Positions 1 through 8,877 of a stretch of DNA of 55,499 bases are shown one piece after another; positions within the stretch are counted from its first letter, which is position 1, and the number at the start of each line of letters is the position of its first letter. The DNA comes from Flavobacteriales bacterium UBA7612 (lineage in GTDB: Bacteria; Bacteroidota; Bacteroidia; Flavobacteriales; Weeksellaceae). The notes under the pieces are model-generated. The model made no database searches and was not told where the DNA came from. It worked only from the letters and a program-made list of their open reading frames with translations. Location: assembly GCA_002484335.1 (NCBI GenBank), contig DLJQ01000014.1, positions 41,803 through 97,301 of the forward strand, given 5' to 3'. A program made the position numbers and the translations under genes.

Positions 1-25
1 TTAATTTGATTTTTACAATTTTTAC

Positions 26-98
26 GCGGGAATAGCTCAATTGGTAGAGCGTCAGCCTTCCAAGCTGAATGTTGCGAGTTCGAGTCTCGTTTCCCGCT
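26..98 (+). tRNA. tRNA-Gly (anticodon TCC)
   Basis: Cloverleaf with a perfect 7-bp acceptor stem (GCGGGAA at 26-32 pairing with TTCCCGC at 91-97), a D-arm GCTC...GAGC, an anticodon stem TCAGC/GCTGA enclosing the loop CTTCCAA (anticodon TCC, glycine) and a T-arm with GTTCGAG. The discriminator base is T at 98. CCA is not encoded, so the end must be added by nucleotidyltransferase, as is usual in Bacteroidota. Its promoter would lie at or beyond the window edge. Confidence 0.96.
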
Positions 99-101
99 CA
101 C

Positions 102-136
102 AAAAAAGCCGAAGAAAATTTTCTTCGGCTTTTTTT
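102..136. terminator. Bidirectional hairpin terminator
   Basis: Perfect palindrome: an A-run, then GCCGAAGAAAA and its complement TTTTCTTCGGC, then a T-run. It follows the tRNA on the plus strand and ends at the stop codon of the DUF3817 gene on the minus strand, so it can serve both. Confidence 0.85.
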
Positions 137-449
137 ATTTTAACTCTTGTTCGGCTAATATTTTTTTATATTTTTTCCCCTCTATAAATTTTTTCTCAGC
201 CCAAATTGTTCCACCTGGAATAACTCCAGCAAAAAAGAAAATTAAAAAAATTGTCATACTCCAATTATATTTCTCTTTTACCAAATAAAGTATTATTACA
301 TATAAAACGAATAAACCTCCATGTATTCTACCTGCATAAGGAATCCAAGATGGATCATTAAAAATATATTTTAAAGGCATTGCTATAAAAAACAAAATAA
401 TTGCAGATACAGCTTCTAAATAACCAATAATCTTAAAAAATTTCAACAT
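135..449 (-). CDS. DUF3817 family integral membrane protein
   Basis: A 104-residue protein with three hydrophobic stretches (about residues 5-26, 43-60 and 64-82) and a basic C-terminus. The pattern of a first helix ending in a short polar loop, then RIHGG and a late GGTIWAEKKF, fits the DUF3817 (YdzA-like) family of small inner-membrane proteins, whose function is unknown. The gene is monocistronic, faces the tRNA across a shared terminator, and has a good Bacteroidota promoter just upstream at 467-496. The family assignment is by recognition; nothing in the context suggests a specific role. Confidence 0.82.
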   Translation of the reverse strand: MLKFFKIIGYLEAVSAIILFFIAMPLKYIFNDPSWIPYAGRIHGGLFVLYVIILYLVKEKYNWSMTIFLIFFFAGVIPGGTIWAEKKFIEGKKYKKILAEQELK

Positions 450-466
450 TTCTTTTAAATTTGAAA

Positions 467-496
467 CAAAAATAATTTTTAAATATTAGACTTCAA
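467..496 (-). promoter_or_regulatory. Bacteroidota-type promoter of the DUF3817 gene
   Basis: On the minus strand TTG (494-496) is followed after 19 bases by TATTTTTG (467-474). This matches the Bacteroidota primary-sigma consensus TTG-N17-23-TAnnTTTG. The predicted start of transcription is roughly 10 bases before the ATG at 449. Confidence 0.65.
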
Positions 497-553
497 CTAT
501 ACTTATCATTAATTAAAAATACTTTAAATAAATTTTACACGTTATTAGAACCT

Positions 554-2188
554 ATGACACGTTTTTGGAACTATATACTATTATTCCTTATTTTTCTAAA
601 TATATCCGTTTTTAGCCAAGAAAAAACGTATCAATTCTATCGTTACGATATTGAAACAAATACTTACATTAAAGATTTTGATAAAACATCTTTTCAATCA
701 ACTTTAGATTCTTTACAGAAAATAGGTTATTATACACTTACATTAGATTCTATTATTGACCATAAAGTATATTTAAATAAAGGGAAATTATATCAAACGA
801 TTTGGATAAAAAATAATGAATTATTTGAAAGTAAAAATGATTATTTCCCTACAAATAATTTAGATTCTATTTTAAATAAATTATCTACCTTAACAACGAA
901 CGAAGGTTACCCTTTTGCGCAAATAAATTTAATTTCTAATGGTTATAAAGAAAACGAACCTAAAATAGAATTACAATTAAACAAAGGCCAATTAAGAAAA
1001 ATAGATGGTGTTAAATTAGTTGGTTATGAAAGTTTATCAAAAGGTTTTATACGCCATGCATTGAATATAAAAAAAGGAGAAATATACAATGAAGATAAAT
1101 TAAATAACATTTCATCTATCCTTCAACAAACAAGATTCGTTTCTGAAATGCAAACTCCACAAACTTTATTCAAAAAAGATTCTACAATTCTCTATCTCTA
1201 TACTAAAAAAAATAATTCTAATTTTTTTGATGGAATTCTAGGTTTTGGTACAGATGATAATGGAGATTTTAAATTAAATGGAAATGTACAACTTTCATTG
1301 AACAATGTTTTTAACAATTTTGAAGAAATAAAGCTAAATTGGATTGGTACAGCAAACAAAAACACTTCTCTTGATATTGATGTAAAAATTCCTTACTTAT
1401 TTAAATCTGCAATTGGGTCGCAAACTAATTTTAAACTATTTAAACAAGATTCAGTTTTTGTAAACATTAATTTCTCTGAACGATTATTTTATAATATAAA
1501 TATGAATTCAACCATTGGAATTAATGGACTTATTCAGTCTTCTAATTTTTTACTGGATGATGATTCTACTTTAAAATCTAATTATGATGATTATTCAAAA
1601 GCAGGAATAGGATTAAGCTATAACTACTTTCAACAACATCCTTTTTTATTAATGGAAGGAAAATCATTATTTCATATTATGGTCAATTCAATTCGAAAAA
1701 AAGAAAAGAATTTTTCTTGGACAGAAGAAATAGACAATAAAACAACAAATCAAATTGAAATTGGATTGAATACTTTTAGATTATTCGAACTGCATCCTAA
1801 ACATTTTATAAAAGTTTCTGGACAATTCTATGGTCTACTTACAAAAGACAATTATTTCTCCGAAAATGAACTCTATCGCATTGGAGGTTTTAAAAGCTTT
1901 AGAGGTTTTAATGAACAGAGTATTGTAGCTAATATGTATGGTTTTGCAAGTGTAGATTACAGGTTTGTTCCTAGCGAAGCATTTTATATTGGTTTATTTT
2001 CTGATTATGGATTTATAGAAAATAAACGTTCAGACATAAATACGTCTTTATTAAGTATTGGTACAGGTATTTCTTTCTTGACTAAAATGGGAATTTTTAA
2101 TTTAAGCTATGCAGTTGGTAAAACTGATACTACATCTTTTGACTTCAAAGAATCTAAAATACATTTCGGTATACTTAGTAAATTTTAA
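554..2188 (+). CDS. Omp85/BamA-TamA-like outer-membrane protein
   Basis: A 544-residue exported protein with an N-terminal signal peptide ending near VFSQ (residue 22). The first half holds a POTRA-like segment (the KIDGVKLVGYESLSKGFI region, then a helix-strand motif). The second half is a beta barrel rich in alternating aromatic strands. The loop motif GGFKSFRGFNE corresponds to the conserved (V/F)RGF/Y element of the Omp85 superfamily, and the protein ends in Phe, a typical barrel-insertion signal. It is much shorter than BamA (about 800 residues), so it has only one or two POTRA units and is better seen as a TamA/surface-antigen-type member than as essential BamA. It stands alone, divergent from DUF3817. 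The substrate is unknown. Confidence 0.82.
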   Translation: MTRFWNYILLFLIFLNISVFSQEKTYQFYRYDIETNTYIKDFDKTSFQSTLDSLQKIGYYTLTLDSIIDHKVYLNKGKLYQTIWIKNNELFESKNDYFPTNNLDSILNKLSTLTTNEGYPFAQINLISNGYKENEPKIELQLNKGQLRKIDGVKLVGYESLSKGFIRHALNIKKGEIYNEDKLNNISSILQQTRFVSEMQTPQTLFKKDSTILYLYTKKNNSNFFDGILGFGTDDNGDFKLNGNVQLSLNNVFNNFEEIKLNWIGTANKNTSLDIDVKIPYLFKSAIGSQTNFKLFKQDSVFVNINFSERLFYNINMNSTIGINGLIQSSNFLLDDDSTLKSNYDDYSKAGIGLSYNYFQQHPFLLMEGKSLFHIMVNSIRKKEKNFSWTEEIDNKTTNQIEIGLNTFRLFELHPKHFIKVSGQFYGLLTKDNYFSENELYRIGGFKSFRGFNEQSIVANMYGFASVDYRFVPSEAFYIGLFSDYGFIENKRSDINTSLLSIGTGISFLTKMGIFNLSYAVGKTDTTSFDFKESKIHFGILSKF

Positions 2189-2504
2189 TAAACAAAACCT
2201 TTTGTACACACTTTCCAATTACAAATATTTTATAATTGTATTCTAGTTAAAGTAAAATCAATTATAAAAGAATTTTACTTTCAACCGTTTTTGCTTTTTT
2301 TATTTAATTTATAAAATTGTAAGCCTCAAGAAAGTCATTGTTTATTACAATATCATTTCAAGGAACAAAAACAACTTTATAATAGTTATTTTTTGTTACC
2401 TACTTTCACACTCCTCATGGAAACTCAAATAAAAAAACCGCAAAAAGAATATTATATCCTTATGCGGTTTTTTGAAAATATTAATAAAAATTTGACTCTA
2501 TTTT
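2189..2504. other. Intergenic region between convergent genes
   Basis: AT-rich, with no credible gene on either strand. It holds a hairpin just after the Omp85-like gene (AAAGTAAAAT at 2249-2258 pairing with ATTTTACTTT at 2272-2281) that may terminate that transcript weakly, and the stronger terminator at 2432-2473. Confidence 0.6.
2432..2473. terminator. Bidirectional hairpin terminator
   Basis: AAAAAACCGCA (2432-2442) pairs perfectly with TGCGGTTTTTT (2463-2473) across a 20-base loop. It lies just beyond the stop codon of the efflux operon (minus strand) and downstream of the Omp85-like gene. Confidence 0.82.
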
Positions 2505-4076
2505 TTAATGCCCAGCACTAATAACTTTACCTGCTCCTTTCTTAATAAAAAATAAGATAAAAGGAATACATATAAGAAATAAAACTCCTAAGTACAAAAA
2601 TACATCCATATATGTAAGTACGGTTGCTTGTTTTGTTACTTGTAAGTCTAGTAATTCGTAAGCTTTATTTAATGCATCATTGGGTGCAAATCCTTTACTT
2701 ATAAAACTCATCTTCATTTGTTGAATATAAGTTTGAACCTCAAATTTGGCACTATCAAGATGTGTAACTAAATTTAAACGATGGCCAACTGTCCAACGAG
2801 AAATAAAAGTTGTAATAATAGCAATACCAAAAGATCCTCCTAACTGACGCATCATTCCTGTAAATGCAGCTCCTTCTCCAATTTGCTGTCCTTTTAAACT
2901 AGATAGAGATAAAGTTGTAATTGGTACAAATAATAATCCTAACCCTACTCCACGAACAACTAACGGCCAAAAGAAATGTTCTGAACCTGTATCTGGTGTT
3001 AATATAGTATATGACCAAAAACTATAACAAAAGAAAATAAAGAATCCTCCCGCAACTAAATATTTAGGCTCTACTCCTTTTTGTAATAACGTAGCAATAA
3101 TAGGCATCATAAATGCTGTCATTAAAGATGATGGGATTAATAATAATCCTGCATCTGTAGCTGTCCAACCAAGAATAGATTGTGTATAAATTGGAATAAC
3201 AAATGTTGATCCATATAAACCAAAACCTAGAATAAAAGATAAAATCGTTCCTATTGCAAGGTTGTTATCCTTTAAAACTTTTAAGTTTACAATTGGATGT
3301 TCAAAAACCAATTCTCTCCAAATAAATAATATGAACCCGAAGAAACTTGTGATTGTTAATACCAAGATTGTTTCATCTGCAAACCAATCATCTTGTTGAC
3401 CATGTTCTAATACATATTGTAAAGAACCTACTGCAATTGCTAATAAGATTATTCCTAAAAAATCTACTTGATTTAATTTAGATTTTTCTGCATATTTTGG
3501 ACTTTTAACAAATGAAATTGTTAATAATGTTGCTATAATACCAATTGGAATATTGATATAGAATATATATGGCCAAGACCAATTATCTACTATATATCCT
3601 CCTAATGGAGGACCTAATGTAGGACCTACAATAACACCCATACCATATATAGCTTGTGCTAAACCTCTTTTTTCTGGAGGATAACTTTCTGTTATAATTG
3701 TTTGAGAAGTTACCAATAATGCTCCACCACCAAGACCTTGAATGAAACGGAAAAGTATAATTTCCCACATTGTTGTTGCATTTCCACAAAGAAAAGAAGC
3801 AGCTGTAAAGATGATGATTGATGTTGCAAAATAATTTTTACGTCCAAATTGTTGTGATAACCAACTTGTCATTGGAACAACAATTACATTGGCTATTGCG
3901 TATGCTGTTACAACCCACGCAATATCTGTTAAAGACACACCTAAACTACCTTTCATATCATTCATCGCTACGTTAACAATTGTCGTATCTACAATTTCTA
4001 ACAAAGCACACATAATAGCAGTTATTGTGATAATTACACGTCTTGAACCATATTCAATTAAATTATTATCTTCCAT
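2505..4076 (-). CDS. emrB: MFS multidrug efflux permease, DHA2 (EmrB/QacA) type
   Basis: Inner-membrane proton-driven drug exporter, 523 residues with about 14 hydrophobic segments, as in the 14-helix DHA2 family. Visible family marks are the N-terminal D-T-T-I-V-N-V-A stretch in helix 1 (residues near 30-37), the conserved GGGALLVTSQ segment, and WSWPYIFYINIPIG, the DHA2 signature after helix 5. It is the last gene of a tetR-tolC-emrA-emrB operon, 24 bases after the adaptor gene. By analogy with EmrAB-TolC it would pump hydrophobic compounds through the adaptor and the outer-membrane channel directly out of the cell. The substrate cannot be read from sequence. Confidence 0.93.
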   Translation of the reverse strand: MEDNNLIEYGSRRVIITITAIMCALLEIVDTTIVNVAMNDMKGSLGVSLTDIAWVVTAYAIANVIVVPMTSWLSQQFGRKNYFATSIIIFTAASFLCGNATTMWEIILFRFIQGLGGGALLVTSQTIITESYPPEKRGLAQAIYGMGVIVGPTLGPPLGGYIVDNWSWPYIFYINIPIGIIATLLTISFVKSPKYAEKSKLNQVDFLGIILLAIAVGSLQYVLEHGQQDDWFADETILVLTITSFFGFILFIWRELVFEHPIVNLKVLKDNNLAIGTILSFILGFGLYGSTFVIPIYTQSILGWTATDAGLLLIPSSLMTAFMMPIIATLLQKGVEPKYLVAGGFFIFFCYSFWSYTILTPDTGSEHFFWPLVVRGVGLGLLFVPITTLSLSSLKGQQIGEGAAFTGMMRQLGGSFGIAIITTFISRWTVGHRLNLVTHLDSAKFEVQTYIQQMKMSFISKGFAPNDALNKAYELLDLQVTKQATVLTYMDVFLYLGVLFLICIPFILFFIKKGAGKVISAGH

Positions 4077-4100
4077 AATATATTTTTTGAATAGGTTTTA

Positions 4101-5252
4101 TTACTTCTCAGTAGTATTCGATTTTAATAAAATATCAGCTTCAACATTCATACCTGGACGAATCAATTTCAACATTTCATCTTTTTCGTCTGTAAATTCT
4201 ATTTTAATTGGTAAACGCTGAACTGTTTTTACGAAGTTACCAGAAGCATTATCTGGAGGTAATAAAGCAAATTTAGCACCTGTAGCAGGAGATAATGAAG
4301 TCACTTTAGCCTTAAACTCATGATGAGGATAAGCATCAACTTTTATAATCGCTTCTTGACCAACTCTAATTTTTTCTAATTGAGTTTCTTTGTAATTCGC
4401 CGTCACATAAATTTGTTTAGTATTTACAATATTAAATAAAGATTGACCTGCTTGTACTAATTGACCTGGTTGTAAATTAATTTTAGATAATTGTCCATCT
4501 TCAGCAGCAATTACGTATGTATAAGATAAGTATAATTCGGCATTCTCAATATTTGTTTTATATTGATTAATTGCTGCTTCTGCAACTTTTATTTGAGCTT
4601 TAGAAACGTCTGATTGAGCTTTAGAAGTATTTACTTGTTTAGATGTAGCTTGTGCTTGTTTAGCTGTTGCAGCCAATTGTGCATTTGCAACTTGTAATTG
4701 TCTTTCAGCAGTTTCTTTAGCAGCTAAAGCCTGTTCATATTGTTGTTTTGTGATAGACTGATTTTGAAATAATTTATTGTATCTATCATAATCATTTTTA
4801 GTTCTCCAAACTTGTACTTTTGCAGCTTCTACGTTTGCTTTTGCTGTTTCTATTGTTGTCGTCGCAGCAACTGCACCAGCCTCAGAAACTCCAATTGTAA
4901 CACCAGCAGTATTTACATTAGCATGAGCAACACTTAATTGCCCTTCTGCTTGTTGTAATGCAGCTTTAGATTCTTGCAATTTCAAAACAAATTCTGATTG
5001 ATCCAATACAACCAGTGTATCACCTTTGTGAACCATTTGATTGTCTTGAACTAATATTTTTTCTATATATCCACTAACTTTTGGTATAACAGGAGTTATT
5101 TTAGAATCAACTTGTGCATCATCTGTAACTTCATGAGCTAAACCATGTAAATATTTATAAACCCCGTAACCTCCTCCTAAGATTACTAAAGCTCCTAAAA
5201 TAATAATAAACTTAGTATTTAATTTTTTCTTTGGTTGTTTATTTTCTTCCAT
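4101..5252 (-). CDS. emrA: HlyD/EmrA family membrane-fusion adaptor
   Basis: Periplasmic adaptor, 383 residues. A single N-terminal membrane anchor (about residues 14-33) is followed by a lipoyl-like half (VTDDAQVDSKITPVIPKVSGYIEKILV), an alanine/glutamine-rich coiled-coil hairpin (about residues 90-235), and the second lipoyl half plus beta-barrel (INLQPGQLVQAGQSLF and beyond). The DDAQV motif and the domain order are typical of EmrA. It links the EmrB-type permease (downstream) to the TolC-type channel (upstream, 11 bases away). Same operon and strand as both partners. Confidence 0.94.
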   Translation of the reverse strand: MEENKQPKKKLNTKFIIILGALVILGGGYGVYKYLHGLAHEVTDDAQVDSKITPVIPKVSGYIEKILVQDNQMVHKGDTLVVLDQSEFVLKLQESKAALQQAEGQLSVAHANVNTAGVTIGVSEAGAVAATTTIETAKANVEAAKVQVWRTKNDYDRYNKLFQNQSITKQQYEQALAAKETAERQLQVANAQLAATAKQAQATSKQVNTSKAQSDVSKAQIKVAEAAINQYKTNIENAELYLSYTYVIAAEDGQLSKINLQPGQLVQAGQSLFNIVNTKQIYVTANYKETQLEKIRVGQEAIIKVDAYPHHEFKAKVTSLSPATGAKFALLPPDNASGNFVKTVQRLPIKIEFTDEKDEMLKLIRPGMNVEADILLKSNTTEK

Positions 5253-5263
5253 TTCGGTATGTC

Positions 5264-6553
5264 TTATTGTACGTTATCTAATAAAATTCCTGTTGTATAA
5301 TAATATTCGTAGATAGCTAACTGCTCATCTGCATCTCCTACTACTTGATTTATTTTCGCTTGTAATTGTTGAACATCAGCCTCTAACAAATCGTTAGTAT
5401 CAGCTAAACCATTTTCATTTTTATCTTTTACAATTCTAAAATTTTCATTTGCTTGCTCTACAGCTTCGTTAAAAACAAGATTTTTCTTTTTCGCTAAATC
5501 ATATTTCTGAAAAGCTTCATTCATTTCAACTTTAGCTTTGTCTACAGTGGTTTGTTTCTGAAGTTCATTTTCTAATTTTTCAGCTTTAGCAACATCAACA
5601 TCAGCTTTGTTTTTGTATAAAGAAGATAAATCGTATTTTAAACCAACTCCTACATTAGTAGCATTTGTTACTGTAGCAATTTTATCTAAATTCATTGACA
5701 TATAACCACCAGAAAGTGATATTTGAGGATAATATTTAGATTTTGCAATCTTAATTTGATTATCAGCTATTTTATCTTTCAAATCATAGCTTTTTACATC
5801 ATTTCTATTTTGATAATCTTGAGAATTATTAGCAATATCTTGTAATTCTTTTACATTATCAACATGAATAACTTGATTTTCATCCTGACCTGTAAGAATA
5901 TTTAATCGATAATTTATATTTCTATATTGTGTTTCAGCTTCATCTATAGCAACTTGTACATTAGATGCTTGCAATTTAACTCTCAATAAATCGTTTCTAG
6001 GTATAATTCCATTGTCCAAGAAATTTTGAAAATCTTTTACACGCTGTTTAGCTCTAACTAAATTTTCGTTCAAAACTTCGATAGAACGTTGAGTTTTGTA
6101 TAATCCAAAATATAAATTAATGGCTTCCCAAACTACATTTTCTTTTGTTGCATTAATTTGTAAATTAGATAAATCAACCATTAATTCACTATTTCTAATA
6201 GCATTTCTGATTTTAAAACCAGCAAAAACAGGAACTGATACATTTGCCTGACCAACTATTAATTGATTAGGAACTATTGTATTTCCTGTAGTACTTTGAG
6301 TAGGGATTTTAAGATCTACATTTGGTTTAAAAATATGCAAATATTGTCCACTAATCGAAATGTCTGGTAAACGATTGTTTTTTGCACTTTGTACTTTATA
6401 CTCATTTGTCCCTTTAGAAGCTTCAGCAACTTTTACAGATTTACTGTTCTGTAAACTTTGTTGAATAATTTCTTCTAATGAAACATTTTTGTCTTGAGCA
6501 TGACCTAAAGTTGCAATAACTAAACAAATCGGTAGGAAAATTTTATTTTTCAT
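5264..6553 (-). CDS. TolC family outer-membrane efflux channel
   Basis: A 429-residue protein with a cleavable signal peptide (ending near GHAQ, residue 20) and the two-fold repeated long-helix architecture of outer-membrane efflux proteins. Each half has a helical stretch rich in Asn, Gln and Ala and a short beta segment (for example PDISISGQYLHIF in the first and PQISLSGGYMSM in the second). It provides the exit duct for the EmrAB-type pump encoded downstream. Its start overlaps the end of the tetR gene by 11 bases, consistent with translational coupling. Confidence 0.93.
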   Translation of the reverse strand: MKNKIFLPICLVIATLGHAQDKNVSLEEIIQQSLQNSKSVKVAEASKGTNEYKVQSAKNNRLPDISISGQYLHIFKPNVDLKIPTQSTTGNTIVPNQLIVGQANVSVPVFAGFKIRNAIRNSELMVDLSNLQINATKENVVWEAINLYFGLYKTQRSIEVLNENLVRAKQRVKDFQNFLDNGIIPRNDLLRVKLQASNVQVAIDEAETQYRNINYRLNILTGQDENQVIHVDNVKELQDIANNSQDYQNRNDVKSYDLKDKIADNQIKIAKSKYYPQISLSGGYMSMNLDKIATVTNATNVGVGLKYDLSSLYKNKADVDVAKAEKLENELQKQTTVDKAKVEMNEAFQKYDLAKKKNLVFNEAVEQANENFRIVKDKNENGLADTNDLLEADVQQLQAKINQVVGDADEQLAIYEYYYTTGILLDNVQ

Positions 6554-7172
6554 CGTATTGTATAATTGCTTTTAAAGAATCTATTAAAAAGGGATAATAT
6601 TCTTCATGAATACGTTCAGAGAACTCTTCATGTGTTGATAATCCCCATAGTTTTAAATATGTTTTTTCGTTTAATATAAAATAGGAAGTACTCCCTATTA
6701 CAACCATTATAACTGCTTCTGCAGGAGCTTTACGCTTAAATTCACCATCTTGAAATCCCTTATCAATAATTTCATTAATATAAGATAAGTTTTTCATTTT
6801 CAAGTCATTTACTTTATGATCTACTTCTAAAATAGAATCTCGTTTAGAATATTCTCTGACCATAATTCGATGAAATTCTGAATTACTTAAAATTCTATCT
6901 AAAAATTTCTTTAAGATTTCTCTTAATTTATCAAATGAACTTATAGATGGATTTTTAGATATTTGTTCTAATTCTGCATTAAATACAGATATACGCCAAC
7001 TAAATAAACACTCAACTAATTTATTTTTGGAACCAAAATAATAACTAATCATAGCTATATTTATATTGGCCTCTTTTGCTATTTCTCTAATACTTGCTGC
7101 ATCAATTCCTCGGCGTCCAAAGACTTTCTCAGCAGCTCGTATTATTTGCATTTTTTTTTCTGAAAATTCCAT
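6543..7172 (-). CDS. TetR/AcrR family repressor of the efflux operon
   Basis: A 209-residue regulator. The N-terminal 50 residues form the TetR helix-turn-helix (RAAEKVFGRRGIDAASIREI, then ANINIAMISYYFGSKNKLVECLF), and the rest is an all-helical ligand-binding domain. The gene is first in the operon with tolC, emrA and emrB, and an imperfect palindrome covers its predicted promoter. This suggests drug-induced derepression and autoregulation. The operator is inferred from position and symmetry only, and the inducer is unknown. Confidence 0.93.
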   Translation of the reverse strand: MEFSEKKMQIIRAAEKVFGRRGIDAASIREIAKEANINIAMISYYFGSKNKLVECLFSWRISVFNAELEQISKNPSISSFDKLREILKKFLDRILSNSEFHRIMVREYSKRDSILEVDHKVNDLKMKNLSYINEIIDKGFQDGEFKRKAPAEAVIMVVIGSTSYFILNEKTYLKLWGLSTHEEFSERIHEEYYPFLIDSLKAIIQYDEK

Positions 7173-7191
7173 AAGAAAAAAATTGATCGTG

Positions 7192-7212
7192 CAAAGTTAA
7201 ACAAACGTTTAA
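7192..7212 (-). promoter_or_regulatory. tetR-efflux operon promoter with probable TetR operator
   Basis: On the minus strand TAACTTTG (7192-7199) is a perfect TAnnTTTG -7 box. The inverted repeat TTAAAC-N4-GTTTAA (7197-7212) overlaps its upstream end, with AAACGTTT at its centre-right. An operator here would block RNA polymerase. There is no good -33 element at the expected spacing. Confidence 0.6.
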
Positions 7213-7278
7213 TTAAATGATATATTTTTAAGTATTTATTTTTATAATATTTTATAATTTATTGAATAACTTTCATTT

Positions 7279-8553
7279 ATGAAAGAAAACTTACTACACT
7301 ACCTTTGGCTATTTAGATTATATTCTACTAGTAATTTAAAAACATATCATAACAATGAATATTTAGAAATAGTTAATTCTGGAAAAATAAATTATAATTC
7401 TGGTCCTGACTTTTTAGAATCAGAAATTGTAATAGGAAACAAATTATGGATTGGTTCAGTTGAAATCCATATTAATTCATCAGATTGGAATAAACATAAG
7501 CATTCTAATGATCTAGCATATAAAAATGTTATTCTGCATGTTGTATGGAATCATGATTGCGAAATAAATATTTTAAGAGAAAGAAACGTTCCTACATTTA
7601 TTTTAAAAGATTATGTGAAACCTGAAATAATTTCTAACTACAAAACTATTTTAACAACCGAAATAGATAAAATTCATTGCAAACCTTTCTTAAGGAATAT
7701 GAATTTAAAACAATTTACATTTTGGTTTGAAAAAATATTAATTGAACGTTTCGAAGAAAAAACTAAAATAGTTTTAGAAATATTAAAAAATAACCACAAT
7801 AACTGGGAAGAAACATTATTTAGAAGTTTAGCAAAAAATTTTGGCTTATCAGTTAATATTGATGCATTTGAAATTTGGAGTAAATCTTTTCAATTTAAAA
7901 TTGTACAAAAAATACAATTTGATCCAATCAAAGTTGAAGCTTTATTTTTTGGACAAGCTGGTTTTCTTGATGAAAATTATAGTAATCAATATTATAATAC
8001 ACTACAGAAAGAATATACATTCTTGAAAAAAAAATTCCAATTAAATCAAATTCCAAATGAAACATTTCGTTTTTCTAAAATGCGTCCAATTGGATTTCCT
8101 ACCATTCGTATAATACAATTAGCTGCTTTATATTATACTTATAATAATTTATTTTCGAGAATACTATCAATTAATAATTTGAACTCATTTTATAAGCTTT
8201 TTGAAAATATTTACATAAATCCATTTTGGGATAATCATTACACATTTAAAAAAGAATCAAATTCTATATCAAAAAAGATCTCAAAAGATAAAATAAACAA
8301 TATTATCATTAATACAATTATTCCTATTCGCTTTGCTTATGAATGTAGTTTTGGAGAAGCTAATGTCGAATTTTTCTTAGAATTATTAGAAAATATAAAA
8401 CCAGAAAAAAATTCAATCCTTGATGAATTTGAAGAAATTGGATTTGAAAATAAATCTGCAAAATCGTCACAAGAATTAATTCAATTAAAAAAAAGATATT
8501 GTACAGAAAAAAAATGTTTAAATTGCGCTATTGGAAATCAAATTTTAAAATAA
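7279..8553 (+). CDS. DUF2851 family protein
   Basis: A 424-residue cytoplasmic protein without a signal peptide. The N-terminal segment (LHYLWLFRLY, then GPDFLESEIVIGN, GSVEIHINSSDW and VILHVVWNHDCE) is the conserved core of DUF2851, a Bacteroidota family of unknown function. A C-terminal KKRYCTEKKCLNCAIGNQIL stretch with three cysteines is also typical. The gene is divergent from the tetR operon and followed after two bases by the PspC-like gene, so the two are probably co-transcribed. No activity can be assigned. The G-E-I-H and strand pattern somewhat resembles nuclease folds, but that is only an impression. Confidence 0.85.
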   Translation: MKENLLHYLWLFRLYSTSNLKTYHNNEYLEIVNSGKINYNSGPDFLESEIVIGNKLWIGSVEIHINSSDWNKHKHSNDLAYKNVILHVVWNHDCEINILRERNVPTFILKDYVKPEIISNYKTILTTEIDKIHCKPFLRNMNLKQFTFWFEKILIERFEEKTKIVLEILKNNHNNWEETLFRSLAKNFGLSVNIDAFEIWSKSFQFKIVQKIQFDPIKVEALFFGQAGFLDENYSNQYYNTLQKEYTFLKKKFQLNQIPNETFRFSKMRPIGFPTIRIIQLAALYYTYNNLFSRILSINNLNSFYKLFENIYINPFWDNHYTFKKESNSISKKISKDKINNIIINTIIPIRFAYECSFGEANVEFFLELLENIKPEKNSILDEFEEIGFENKSAKSSQELIQLKKRYCTEKKCLNCAIGNQILK

Positions 8554-8555
8554 TA

Positions 8556-8777
8556 ATGAAAGATAAAATCAGAAATTTTACTGAAAACGAATGGTTTAAT
8601 GTAATCTCTAGATTTGCAGATAAATTAGGCGTTCGTGTAGTAAAATTACGTCTAATATTTATCTATTTATCTTTTGCTACATTTGGTCTTACATTTATAG
8701 GATATTTTATAATGCTTTTCTTCTTTTGGGTAAAAGATTGTCTCGTTGTAAAAAGAAAATCAGTCTTCGATTTATAA
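8556..8777 (+). CDS. PspC domain small membrane protein
   Basis: A 73-residue protein. I chose the ATG at 8556, two bases after the DUF2851 stop, over an upstream in-frame ATG at 8499 that lies inside DUF2851. The order is a short soluble start, then SRFADKLGVRVVKLRLIFIYLSF and a hydrophobic hairpin ending in FFFWVKDCLV. This is the PspC pattern of a G/R-V-x-x-x-x-R-L segment leading into one or two membrane helices. PspC proteins act in membrane-stress signalling in enterobacteria; in Flavobacteriia the small stand-alone versions are uncharacterised. Confidence 0.75.
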   Translation: MKDKIRNFTENEWFNVISRFADKLGVRVVKLRLIFIYLSFATFGLTFIGYFIMLFFFWVKDCLVVKRKSVFDL

Positions 8778-8877
8778 ATATTTAATTATAAATACTTAAA
8801 ACCTATACTTTATATTTTTATTTATAATTTACTAATTATTTGACAGTTAGTTATAAATTATTAATAAGAATATAGAT

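Noticed and set aside
8499..8777. Long version of the PspC-like gene starting at 8499
   Set aside because: The extra 19 residues lie in the end of DUF2851 in another frame and are not part of the PspC domain. The ATG at 8556, directly after the DUF2851 stop, is preferred.
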